64,000 nt of DNA from the NCBI RefSeq assembly GCF_951805225.1, contig NZ_OX638201.1:4898001-4962000 (forward strand). Reading direction: 5' to 3'. A program made the position numbers and the translations under genes. This DNA comes from an uncultured Flavobacterium sp. Its GTDB lineage: Bacteria > Bacteroidota > Bacteroidia > Flavobacteriales > Flavobacteriaceae. The stretch's first letter is position 1, and every line of letters starts with the position of its first letter. Below, piece after piece: positions 24,741-33,473 of this stretch. The notes below the pieces were generated by a model, which worked only from the letters and a program-made list of their open reading frames with translations, did not search any database and was not told the DNA's origin.

Positions 24741-24838
24741 GTCATTTCGACGGAGGAGAAATCACACTAGAAACTCCACAAAGAAAATCGCCAATCTTTG
24801 TCGATCAGCGCGTGTGATTTCTCCTCCGTCGAAATGAC
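24741..24838. repeat. GTCATTTCGACGG 27-bp inverted repeat
   Basis: Perfect 27-bp arms (24741-24767 and 24812-24838, beginning GTCATTTCGACGGAGGAGAA) around a 44-bp centre. A smaller CCCGAT-cattATCGGG hairpin follows at 24870-24885. It resembles dispersed intergenic repeats of flavobacterial genomes. Confidence 0.85.
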
Positions 24839-24903
24839 AAAAGAAAAAAAATCCGTTTAATCTGTAAATCCCGATCATTATCGGGAGTGTCTAATTAACT
24901 CGT

Positions 24904-25863
24904 TTACAACTCAAATCTTTTCCCTTGTTCAGGATAAATAATCTTCAAGCCTAAGTCGTTTTGATTTTTAAGTTGCTCTTTAAGTTTGATAATATTTTTA
25001 GTTGGAGGTTTTAAGTGCGTAACAATAATATTGAAACCTTTCAAAGTGTCTTTTCCTGATAATTCTTCAAGAACATGAAGTTCTTTCATTAAGTAATTTG
25101 GAGTTAAATGTCCAAACAAAAATTTGTCAGGTTGCTCATTTGGGAATGAAACTTCAATAAAGATTCCTTTTAATTGTTTGCTTTTTACGAGAGGCGCAAT
25201 CGCTGTCCAAAGAGATTTTAGTTTATCGCTTTTTTCAACAGAATCTGGTCCGGTATCTCCTAAATAAAGCACATAAGAATCTCCATTTCTAATCAGGAAA
25301 GCAGTACTTTCAAACGGATTCACGTGACTTAACGGGAATGCTTTCACGGTCATCGTTGTATTGTTGATTGGTGTTTCTTCTCCGATATTTAAAGTTTGAA
25401 AATGGTATTTTTTTAATGGAGTTCCAAGACCTTTGTCTCCAAAATTTGCCCACGTTTGATCATTAAAATAATGATTCTCCATCATTTCCATACATTTTTC
25501 AGTTGCATAAACCGTTTTTGAAGAATCAGCCGGTGAATTAATAATCAATCCCGAAACGTGATCTAAATGTGCATGTGAAATAAAATATCCTTTAATATAT
25601 TTTCGCAAAACATCGCTGGTTGGAACTTTAAAAACCTTGTTTTCAATTGCTTTTTCGATTCCTGCATTTATGGTTCCTGCATCCAAAGAAATAAAATCGT
25701 TTGTATTTGTTGGTGCTACCAAATAAGCAGAAAGATTTTTTTCGTCAATACCACCTTTTATTCCCAAAGGAACAACCTGAAAAGCAGGCTTTTGTTCTTT
25801 TTGAGCAAATCCATTTATTGAAATTAAAAAGAAGCAGAGTAGAAGACGATTGAAAATATTCAT
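24904..25863 (-). CDS. class II 3',5'-cyclic-nucleotide phosphodiesterase, MBL fold
   Basis: 319 residues with signal peptide (FLISINGFAQ), so exported to the periplasm. The metallo-beta-lactamase-type signature SHAHLDHVSGL (about 98-108) with later LSHVNPF, YLGDTGPDS and IVTHLKP matches the PDEase_II family (yeast PDE1, bacterial CpdP). It would hydrolyse cAMP or cGMP outside the cytoplasm. It is a single gene with repeats downstream. Confidence 0.88.
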   Translation of the reverse strand: MNIFNRLLLCFFLISINGFAQKEQKPAFQVVPLGIKGGIDEKNLSAYLVAPTNTNDFISLDAGTINAGIEKAIENKVFKVPTSDVLRKYIKGYFISHAHLDHVSGLIINSPADSSKTVYATEKCMEMMENHYFNDQTWANFGDKGLGTPLKKYHFQTLNIGEETPINNTTMTVKAFPLSHVNPFESTAFLIRNGDSYVLYLGDTGPDSVEKSDKLKSLWTAIAPLVKSKQLKGIFIEVSFPNEQPDKFLFGHLTPNYLMKELHVLEELSGKDTLKGFNIIVTHLKPPTKNIIKLKEQLKNQNDLGLKIIYPEQGKRFEL

Positions 25864-25975
25864 ATTTAAGTAATTTTGTTACCGCAAATTTCATGAATTA
25901 TAGTGAATAAATTATAGCGTATTCCTTTAAATGCTATTAATTAACCCTAAATTTACTTTGATTTTAACAACGGAT

Positions 25976-26009
25976 TTGAGTTTAAATTCAACTGTAAATA
26001 ATATCTTTA
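25976..26009 (+). promoter_or_regulatory. promoter of the aldehyde dehydrogenase gene
   Basis: TTG (25976-25978), 23-bp spacer and TATCTTTA (26002-26009), close to TTG-N17-23-TAnnTTTG with one mismatch at the final G. Confidence 0.4.
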
Positions 26010-26046
26010 CAATAAAAATATAACAATTTTAACTAAAAAAGTTACA

Positions 26047-27600
26047 ATGACAACAATAGCATCGCAATTTGGAATGAATGAGGCTCTGGAAAAATTGGGC
26101 ATCAAATTGGTAAATGACGGAACATCAACGGGAACGCAGAATTTTGCTTCAGGTGGAAATTTAGATAGTTTTTCACCAGTTGACGGAAAATTAATTGCTT
26201 CGGTAAAAATGTCAACACAAGAAGATTACGAAAAAGTAATGCGTGCAGCAACAGAAGCTTTTAAAACATTTCGTTTAATTCCTGCACCACAACGTGGAGA
26301 AATTGTACGTCAGTTTGGGCAAAAGTTGCGCGAAAATAAAGAAGCTCTTGGTAAATTGGTTTCTTATGAAATGGGAAAATCATTGCAAGAAGGTTATGGC
26401 GAAGTACAGGAAATGATCGATATCTGTGATTTTGCTGTAGGTTTATCGCGCCAATTACACGGATTAACAATGCATTCTGAAAGACCAGGACATCGTATGT
26501 ATGAGCAATATCATCCACTTGGAGTTGTTGGAATTATTTCGGCATTTAATTTTCCGGTTGCAGTTTGGTCATGGAATACTGCTTTGGCATGGATTTCAGG
26601 AGATGTTTGCGTTTGGAAACCTTCTGAAAAAACACCTCTTTGCGGAATTGCTTGTCAAAATATAATCGCGCAAGTTATCAAAGAAAATAATTTACCGGAA
26701 GGAATTTCATGTTTGATAAACGGTGATTATAAAATAGGTGAATTAATGACGGCTGATACTCGAATTCCGTTAGTTTCTGCGACAGGTTCAACCCGAATGG
26801 GAAAAATTGTTGCTCAAGCAGTTGCGGGTCGTTTAGGTAAATCGTTATTAGAATTGGGAGGAAATAATGCTATCATTGTAACTCCGGATGCTGATATTAA
26901 AATGACTGTTATTGGAGCAGTTTTTGGTGCTGTGGGAACTGCAGGACAACGTTGTACATCAACTCGAAGACTGATCATTCACGAAAGTATTTATGATAAA
27001 GTAAAAGATGCTTTAGTGGCGGCTTACCAACAGTTAAGAATCGGAAATCCGCTTGACGAAAATAATCACGTTGGTCCGCTAATTGACACTCATGCTGTTG
27101 AATTGTATGCTCAGGCTTTGAATAAAGTGGTTGCCGAAGGTGGAAATATCTTAGTCGAAGGTGCAGTACTTTCGGGAGAAGGTTACGAAAGTGGCTGTTA
27201 TGTGAGACCTGCAATTGCTGAAGCTCAAAATTCATTTGCAATTGTACAACACGAAACATTTGCTCCGGTTTTATATTTAATTAAATATTCAGGAGAAGTT
27301 GATAATGCAATCGAGCTTCAAAACGGAGTTGCACAAGGATTATCATCTGCTATTATGACGAATAATTTACGTGAAGCCGAAAGATTTTTATCTGTGGTAG
27401 GTTCTGATTGCGGAATTGCAAACGTAAATATTGGAACTTCCGGTGCTGAAATTGGAGGTGCTTTTGGTGGAGAAAAAGAAACCGGTGGAGGTAGAGAATC
27501 TGGATCTGATGCTTGGAAAATTTATATGCGTCGCCAAACCAATACAATCAATTATACTACTAGTTTGCCTTTGGCGCAAGGAATCAAATTTGATTTGTAG
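26047..27600 (+). CDS. aldehyde dehydrogenase, ALDH7 (aminoadipic semialdehyde) type
   Basis: 517 residues. The sequence has the ALDH7A1/AmaB (antiquitin) character: IISAFNFPVAVWSWN near 165, KPSEKTPL, SATGSTRMG, catalytic Glu in LLELGGNN (about 278), catalytic Cys in GTAGQRCTSTRR (about 312) and EKETGGGRESGSDAWK near the end. ALDH7 enzymes oxidise alpha-aminoadipic semialdehyde to aminoadipate in lysine breakdown using NAD+. It is monocistronic, with its own promoter and a terminator. Confidence 0.93.
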   Translation: MTTIASQFGMNEALEKLGIKLVNDGTSTGTQNFASGGNLDSFSPVDGKLIASVKMSTQEDYEKVMRAATEAFKTFRLIPAPQRGEIVRQFGQKLRENKEALGKLVSYEMGKSLQEGYGEVQEMIDICDFAVGLSRQLHGLTMHSERPGHRMYEQYHPLGVVGIISAFNFPVAVWSWNTALAWISGDVCVWKPSEKTPLCGIACQNIIAQVIKENNLPEGISCLINGDYKIGELMTADTRIPLVSATGSTRMGKIVAQAVAGRLGKSLLELGGNNAIIVTPDADIKMTVIGAVFGAVGTAGQRCTSTRRLIIHESIYDKVKDALVAAYQQLRIGNPLDENNHVGPLIDTHAVELYAQALNKVVAEGGNILVEGAVLSGEGYESGCYVRPAIAEAQNSFAIVQHETFAPVLYLIKYSGEVDNAIELQNGVAQGLSSAIMTNNLREAERFLSVVGSDCGIANVNIGTSGAEIGGAFGGEKETGGGRESGSDAWKIYMRRQTNTINYTTSLPLAQGIKFDL

Positions 27601-27627
27601 ATTCTTTTTAAGTAATCAATTATATAA

Positions 27628-27654
27628 AAAAGGCTTCCAATTTGGAAGCCTTTT
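27628..27654. terminator. bidirectional terminator
   Basis: AAAAGGCTTCCAA and TTGGAAGCCTTTT pair around one base, with A and T runs on either side. It lies between the convergent aldehyde dehydrogenase and pectate lyase genes. Confidence 0.85.
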
Positions 27655-27680
27655 GTTTTTTCTAACATTATAACAATTTG

Positions 27681-30524
27681 TTATTTCTTAAGAATAGTTT
27701 GATTGATTGAACCATTTGCAGTATAAATTTTTGCTAAATATGTTCCTGGAATTAATCCTGTCAAATCAATGCTTTGATTCCCTTTTTGTACTGTTTTTAC
27801 TAATGTTCCTGACATATTATAAAGAAGAACTTTCTCTACTTGTTGATCAGAATCTGATAAATATAAAGTGTCTGTTGCCGGATTTGGGTATAAAATTACT
27901 TTAGTACTTTCTGTCGTTTCTGCTATTTCAGCCGTTTTTGCAAGACGTAATGTGCTTCCGCTATATTCAGTACTAATGTAGAAAAGGTTAGCTACAGATC
28001 CTTTTGTTATTGTATTTGTTCCTGCAGGAATTGATGCTGTTACGATTCCGGCAGAAGCAGTATAAGACACGTTATTTACTTTAACTGTTCCTGTAAAATT
28101 GGAATCAAAAACCAAAGTCAATGTTGATGCACTTGTTGTTGTGTAAGTAATTGAAGTACTTGATTCAATTTTTAAACGTGCCGTTAATGTTAATCCTGCA
28201 TAAGTTACAGATCCGGCAGAAGAGTTCATGTTTCCTGTAATGGCATAAAATGAACTTGTTTTTCCAGATGTTGTAAAATTATGAATCTCGTTCGTGCTTG
28301 GATTACTAGTTGTTACTGTAATTGTTCCTGATCCTGTTGCAGGAGTTCCAGTTCCGGTTGTAGTAATTGAGTACGAAACGTTTGCTGTTGGAGTTCCTGT
28401 AATTGTGATTGTTTTTGCAGTTGTATTTTTCACAAAACTAATTCCCGAAGTTGGCAATCCAGTTACTGTTGCATCTGTAGCATTTCCGCCCCAAGTAAAA
28501 ACTATTGTACCAATTGCTGTTCCGCTTGCGACAGTTTGATTGTTGTTTGTTGGAGATGTAAGTGTCTGACTTCCTGCAGCGGTTACAGTAATAGTTCCTG
28601 ATCCTGTTGCTGGAGTTCCAGTTCCTGTAGTTTCTATAGAATAAGATATTGTAGCAGTTGGAGTTCCTGTAATTGTGATTGTTTTTGCAGTAGCATTTTT
28701 TACAAAACTAATTCCCGAAGCTGGTAATCCCGTTACTGTTGCATCAGTAGCATCGCCACCCCAAGTGAAAACTATTGTGCTTATTGCCGTTCCGCTTGTT
28801 ACTGATTGATTATTATTTGTTGTCGAAGTTAAAGTTTGAGTACTTGTTGGTGGATTACCTTCGCCTTGCACTGCCACTAATGAACCTGTATAATTAGTAA
28901 GTGCAGATTTTAACGCTGAAATTACAAGTGATGATGTATCGTCAACACTATTGTTGAATGTCCATTTTAAATCTCCTCCAGAAACACGACCAGAATATTG
29001 TGTTACTTTATTTTTGGCCGCTGCAGGTTGATCGATAGTCAGGTTTTTCACGTACAAAGCAGCATTAGTATCAAAGTTGTTATACGTATTTGCTCCAGAT
29101 TTTGATTTAATACTACTGCTTACAGTTTCGCCTCTTGTAGAGGCAACATAAGCATCAAAATCTGTAGTAGAACTTATTTTTCCTGAGATATTGTATAACG
29201 GATTTGTATCGCCATAAGCAACAAAACGCATATTATTTGTAGCATTATCAGCATCAAAAGTATTGTTGAAAGCTTTAATAGTTCCTCCTGCTTCACCGGA
29301 GAAAGTTCCCATTGTACCGGCATTATTTACTTGATTTGCTTCATCCCAAATATCAGAACCTTGCAAAGAGGTAAGCATCGGATGTTTGCTATTACGGTAA
29401 TAATTTCCCTCTACAAAAAGTGACGATCCTAAAGTTGATCCCGCTCCATATTTTGAAACTCCGTCATAATAGTTGTTGTAAATATGTGCTGAATAATAAC
29501 GAACACGTGGATGACGAGAATCGGAGTGGTCAAACCAATTGTGATGATATGTAATATATAATCCCGTTGTAGTTCCTTCGCTTAAGCCTAAAAGACTTGC
29601 TTTTCCGTTATCCCAAAAATGATTGTAAGACAAGGTTATGTAAGTTGACGATTTGTTATCTAACGCACCATCGCCTTTAATTTGGTCAGCGTCACTACCT
29701 GCATTTCCGTAGAATAAATCGCAATTGTGAACCCAAATATGGTCATTATCCTGTTGCATTCCTACATTGTCTCCTGCGGTACTATTGCAATTCATAAAAC
29801 CAATATTGCTAACTTCGATATTTGAAGCAGTTTTAAGACGTACACCCCAACCATTTGCAACAGCGTCAGTTCCTACACCTTCGATAGTCACGTAGCTTGA
29901 AGCATTGTTTGCGTTTTCGATCACAACATCTCCACCTTCCATCACGGTCATATCGGTTATATTTCCAATTAAACGAATAATAAATGGTCGTGTATCTTTT
30001 CCTTTTTTGATAGCATAGAGAATGTTTTGTAAACCAACGCATGGATTTGCACTAGCTCCAGTAATATTCATGGAAATTGTGTTCTTTGTGTTTTGCGTAA
30101 TGTAAAGAATAACAGCTCCATCTTTCGGCGTTCCATCCGCTTTGTATCCTCCTGGAACACGTCCACCGTCGAAAGCAAAACCATTTCGATCTTGTGCTAA
30201 AACAGTTAAATTATTGGTTGTAGATCCGGTTCCTTCTACGCCGGAAATCACCGGTTTTACTTTGATAGTGTAGGTTCCGGATTTAAGTCCGGGAATATCA
30301 GCTCGGAAATAAGTTCCGTAACTGCGAATAAGCTGATCGTCTATTTTTTGATCTGTAATTCCTTGTCCTGAATAGTAAACATTATACGTTTGAGCATTAC
30401 TTACAGGATGCCATTTTACAAATGCAGATTCAAGCCAACCTGAAGCTTCGTTAATTTGAATCTGTTGTGCCCAAGTTGGCAGAGTGAGAAAAAATACGAT
30501 CAGAATAAGTAGGTTTTTTTTCAT
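27681..30524 (-). CDS. secreted pectate lyase family 1 protein with T9SS sorting domain
   Basis: 947 residues. Signal peptide (to about 20), a short fibronectin-III-like region (30-110), then a right-handed beta-helix of polysaccharide lyase family 1 (about 115-520) with NDHIWVHNCDLF, DADQIKGDGALD and the signature ITYHHNWFDHSDSRHPRVR. Two near-identical Ig-like repeats (about 556-645 and 646-738, each with VFTWGG), a beta-sandwich module (740-860) and a C-terminal type A T9SS domain (YPNPATDTLY) follow. It would cleave polygalacturonate by beta-elimination outside the cell. It stands alone with LacI-like palindromes upstream. Confidence 0.93.
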   Translation of the reverse strand: MKKNLLILIVFFLTLPTWAQQIQINEASGWLESAFVKWHPVSNAQTYNVYYSGQGITDQKIDDQLIRSYGTYFRADIPGLKSGTYTIKVKPVISGVEGTGSTTNNLTVLAQDRNGFAFDGGRVPGGYKADGTPKDGAVILYITQNTKNTISMNITGASANPCVGLQNILYAIKKGKDTRPFIIRLIGNITDMTVMEGGDVVIENANNASSYVTIEGVGTDAVANGWGVRLKTASNIEVSNIGFMNCNSTAGDNVGMQQDNDHIWVHNCDLFYGNAGSDADQIKGDGALDNKSSTYITLSYNHFWDNGKASLLGLSEGTTTGLYITYHHNWFDHSDSRHPRVRYYSAHIYNNYYDGVSKYGAGSTLGSSLFVEGNYYRNSKHPMLTSLQGSDIWDEANQVNNAGTMGTFSGEAGGTIKAFNNTFDADNATNNMRFVAYGDTNPLYNISGKISSTTDFDAYVASTRGETVSSSIKSKSGANTYNNFDTNAALYVKNLTIDQPAAAKNKVTQYSGRVSGGDLKWTFNNSVDDTSSLVISALKSALTNYTGSLVAVQGEGNPPTSTQTLTSTTNNNQSVTSGTAISTIVFTWGGDATDATVTGLPASGISFVKNATAKTITITGTPTATISYSIETTGTGTPATGSGTITVTAAGSQTLTSPTNNNQTVASGTAIGTIVFTWGGNATDATVTGLPTSGISFVKNTTAKTITITGTPTANVSYSITTTGTGTPATGSGTITVTTSNPSTNEIHNFTTSGKTSSFYAITGNMNSSAGSVTYAGLTLTARLKIESSTSITYTTTSASTLTLVFDSNFTGTVKVNNVSYTASAGIVTASIPAGTNTITKGSVANLFYISTEYSGSTLRLAKTAEIAETTESTKVILYPNPATDTLYLSDSDQQVEKVLLYNMSGTLVKTVQKGNQSIDLTGLIPGTYLAKIYTANGSINQTILKK

Positions 30525-30590
30525 AATTTTTTGGTTTGATGTTAGTTGTAAAAATGTATAATTTTAAATATCAAAAACTCAACGTTGAAT

Positions 30591-30604
30591 TGTAATCGAT
30601 TACA
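30591..30604. promoter_or_regulatory. LacI-type palindromic operator upstream of pectate lyase
   Basis: TGTAATCGATTACA is a perfect 14-bp palindrome close to the LacI-family pattern TGTAAnCGnTTACA. A weak promoter (TTG-N21-TACATTTT on the minus strand, -7 box at 30558-30551) puts its centre near -51. Confidence 0.55.
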
Positions 30605-31032
30605 CAAAAATATATCTTATTTTGGAATTACATATTTATTTTTAGTTAAAATCGATAATAATATAATTTTTTAATTATTAAAATGGTTATTATGTAATAA
30701 ATTACACGAAATGCAATTTATTACATAACAATAGAAAACATTGTTAGGTGAGAATTTTGCTGATAATTTAAATTTGTAATAGAAGGTATTTTATTAAAAA
30801 TATCAATTCTTACATTTTTTTAAATCCAAAAAATAAATATTTAATTTTTAAAGAAAAATAGTGTTAATTGAAATTTTTTGAATTGATTTTTTAGCTTATA
30901 AAAGTATTTTTAAGTAGAATTTAAATTAAATTTTTATGTTGAAATTGATCAGAAATTTAAATTTAGATATAATTGATTTGGAAAATATATAAGTTTAAGA
31001 AGATATTTTTGAGTAAAAATTGGGCATAAAAA
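30605..31032. other. AT-rich intergenic region with a 14-bp inverted repeat
   Basis: Very AT-rich gap between pectate lyase and the Bax1/YccA gene; I see no gene in it. At 30690-30728 there are perfect 14-bp arms (TTATGTAATAAATT and complement) around 11 bp. The left arm also contains TGTAATAAATTACA (30693-30706), a second copy of the operator at 30591 with centre AA in place of CG. Confidence 0.6.
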
Positions 31033-31059
31033 AAGCCTTTTTGAATTTCAAAAAGGCTT
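31033..31059 (-). terminator. terminator of the Bax1/YccA gene
   Basis: AAGCCTTTTTGAA/TTCAAAAAGGCTT hairpin followed on the minus strand by a TTTTTT run. Confidence 0.8.
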
Positions 31060-31080
31060 CATTTTTATTGTTTGTAGCAA

Positions 31081-31854
31081 CTATTTATTGCTTGCTAGTT
31101 TTGATAGTAATCTTAGGAATTCTATATATAACCAAACTAATGTAATCATTAGTCCCATTGCGCCATACCATTCCATGAATTTTGGCATTCTTTCCTGAAC
31201 TCCTTTTTCGATTTGATCGAAATCTAAAAATAAGTTCAAAGCAGCAATGATAATTACGAAAACGCTAATACCAATACTCATCATTCCATTTCCGTAGTGA
31301 ACAGGAGTAAATTTAAAAATCAAAGAAGCAATCCATGAAATCAAATAGTAAGTAGCAATTGCTAAAGCAGCAGCAATAACAACTGATTTGAATTGTTCCG
31401 TAACTTTTACAATTTTAAATTTATATAAACCTAAACAAACTAAAAAGGTTACTAATGTTGCACTAACAGCATTAATTACAATTCCAGGATATCTTAATTC
31501 AAATATTGCAGAAATACCTCCAATAAACAAACCTTCAAACAAAGCATAACCAGGAGCTAAATATGGTGAAGCCTGAGGTTTAAAAGTAGAAACTACAACT
31601 AGAATTAACCCAACAATTGCACCACCAATAGCTGGTAAAATTGGATTCATTCCATTAAAAGCCATCCACCATGTTATCATAGAAGAGGCACATAATATTA
31701 AAAATAGAATAGCTGTTTTATTGATAGTACCTGACAATGTCATTTCCTGATTGTAATCAATAATTTGTGCATGGTGTACTTCTTCAGCTTTTGAAACAGC
31801 ATTTGATGAGAAACGCTTGTCGCTTAAAAATGGATTTTTTGAATTGAAGTTCAT
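31081..31854 (-). CDS. Bax inhibitor-1/YccA family membrane protein
   Basis: 257 residues from ATG 31854, giving MNFNSKNPFLSDKRFSSNA; an upstream in-frame ATG adds only nine atypical residues. After a ~55-residue cytoplasmic N-terminus there are seven predicted membrane helices, ending with FMEWYGAMGLMITLVWLYIEFLRLLSKLASN. This N-terminal NPF motif plus membrane core is typical of the YccA/YbhL-related bacterial Bax1-I branch. Relatives may be ion (calcium) leak channels, but its role is not known. Monocistronic. Confidence 0.9.
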   Translation of the reverse strand: MNFNSKNPFLSDKRFSSNAVSKAEEVHHAQIIDYNQEMTLSGTINKTAILFLILCASSMITWWMAFNGMNPILPAIGGAIVGLILVVVSTFKPQASPYLAPGYALFEGLFIGGISAIFELRYPGIVINAVSATLVTFLVCLGLYKFKIVKVTEQFKSVVIAAALAIATYYLISWIASLIFKFTPVHYGNGMMSIGISVFVIIIAALNLFLDFDQIEKGVQERMPKFMEWYGAMGLMITLVWLYIEFLRLLSKLASNK

Positions 31855-31967
31855 AGTTTTAATACATTTAATTGTATTCAAATATATGGAGTTTTTTCGA
31901 AGTCCTATAGTTTCGGCTAAATTTTTAACATGATTTTTTCGTCTGTTAAAATCCTTTTTAAAACAAA

Positions 31968-31998
31968 AAGTCCATCAAAAGAAACTCTTGATGGACTT
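31968..31998 (-). terminator. terminator of the nuo operon
   Basis: AAGTCCATCAA and TTGATGGACTT pair around a 9-nt loop, followed on the minus strand by TTTTGTTTT. It lies 20 bp after the nuoN stop codon. Confidence 0.8.
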
Positions 31999-32017
31999 GT
32001 ATTTTATTTAATTAATT

Positions 32018-33409
32018 TTATTTCAATAAGTCTAACACTAAAGATGGAAATAAACCTAATGCAATATTTAATACAATTGAAATTATCGCAACTGCATAAA
32101 TAAGGAAAGGTTTTCCGGTACGTTCTTGATTTGGCTCTTTAGAATACATTGCTAAAATTAGTTTGAAATAATATCCAACACTAATAATAGAATTGATAAC
32201 AGCAACGATTACTAAAGCGATATATCCTGCTTGAATTGTTTGATTGAATAAGAATAACTTAGCAAAGAATCCAGAGAAAATTGGAATACCGGCCATAGAT
32301 AATAATGAACCTGTAAGGATAGCAGCCAATAATGGATTTGTTTTTCCTAAACCGTGAAAGTTTGTAATATCTTCGTTATCCTGATTTTTGCATACATATA
32401 AAACAACACTAAAAGCAGCGATTCCGGCTAATGCATAAGCAGCTGTGTAATATAATAATACTCCTGCAGATGTTGCTACAGTTAATAAAGTCATCAACAT
32501 AAAACCTGCATGTGAGATTCCTGAGAATGCCAACATACGTTTTACATTGACCTGACGTAAAGCCATTATATTTCCGACAGTCATAGAAGCTATTGAAATA
32601 ATTACTACAATCGTTTCAAAAGTTCCTAAAAGATCCTGATTGTCTAAAGATGGAACTAAGTTTAATGCTGAAACTAATTTGTAAAGTGTTGCAATTGCTA
32701 CAACTTTAGCCAAAGTACTCATTAACGCAGTAGTCAAAGCAGGAGATCCTTCGTAAACATCCGGAGCCCAGAAGTGGAAAGGAACTGCTGCAACTTTAAA
32801 TAACATTCCGATAATCATTAAGATCATTCCAATTGGAAACCAGATTGGTAATTCGGCAGATAAAGAACTTTCGTGAATTTCAGCAACATCGAAACTTCCC
32901 ATTGCTCCGTAGATCAAACAGATTCCGAATAAGATAATTCCAGATGCAAAAGATCCCATCAAGAAGTATTTCATACCAGCTTCGTTGCTTTTCAAATTCA
33001 AACGCTCGCTTGCAGCCAAAACATAAAGAGCAATTGATAAAATTTCGATTCCTAAGAAAAACATAGCTAAGTTTCCAAAAGAAACCATTGCAACTCCTCC
33101 AGCTAATAAAAATACTTTTATAGCAACAAAATCTGAAATTTTGGTAGGATGATTTTCGTAAAAATTATGACTTAATGCTACTAAGAAAATGGTTAAAATA
33201 ATAAACAATGATGAAAACGCAGTAGAGAACTTACTTACCGTAATCATGTTATTGTAATAACTCTGCTCTAATCCAAATTCGTAAAAGTTAAGTGCCAAAA
33301 CACCTAATAAACCAATAATGGTAATAGGAACGATGGCCTTTCTTAAATTAAGAATTTCAAACAATAGGCAGAAAATACCCAATCCTGTTATAGCTATTAA
33401 TGTATTCAT
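32018..33409 (-). CDS. nuoN: NADH-quinone oxidoreductase subunit N
   Basis: 463 residues, about 14 membrane helices. An antiporter-like proton-pumping subunit of complex I with LGIEILSIALYVLAA (conserved Glu), PFHFWAPDVYEGSP near 215 and the discontinuous-helix Lys-rich region VNVKRMLAFSGISHAG. Last gene of the operon, 64 bp after nuoM. Confidence 0.97.
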   Translation of the reverse strand: MNTLIAITGLGIFCLLFEILNLRKAIVPITIIGLLGVLALNFYEFGLEQSYYNNMITVSKFSTAFSSLFIILTIFLVALSHNFYENHPTKISDFVAIKVFLLAGGVAMVSFGNLAMFFLGIEILSIALYVLAASERLNLKSNEAGMKYFLMGSFASGIILFGICLIYGAMGSFDVAEIHESSLSAELPIWFPIGMILMIIGMLFKVAAVPFHFWAPDVYEGSPALTTALMSTLAKVVAIATLYKLVSALNLVPSLDNQDLLGTFETIVVIISIASMTVGNIMALRQVNVKRMLAFSGISHAGFMLMTLLTVATSAGVLLYYTAAYALAGIAAFSVVLYVCKNQDNEDITNFHGLGKTNPLLAAILTGSLLSMAGIPIFSGFFAKLFLFNQTIQAGYIALVIVAVINSIISVGYYFKLILAMYSKEPNQERTGKPFLIYAVAIISIVLNIALGLFPSLVLDLLK

Positions 33410-33473
33410 TTTTGCTTTTTTGATTTAGGAAATCTAAAACTAATGACGCCCTAATTTATTTTTATTTAAAATA

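Noticed and set aside
26047..27600. Aldehyde dehydrogenase as the aminomuconate-semialdehyde enzyme of the kynurenine route, linked to the dioxygenase at 23816
   Set aside because: Its motifs are of the ALDH7 antiquitin type, it has its own promoter, and an unrelated gene lies between.
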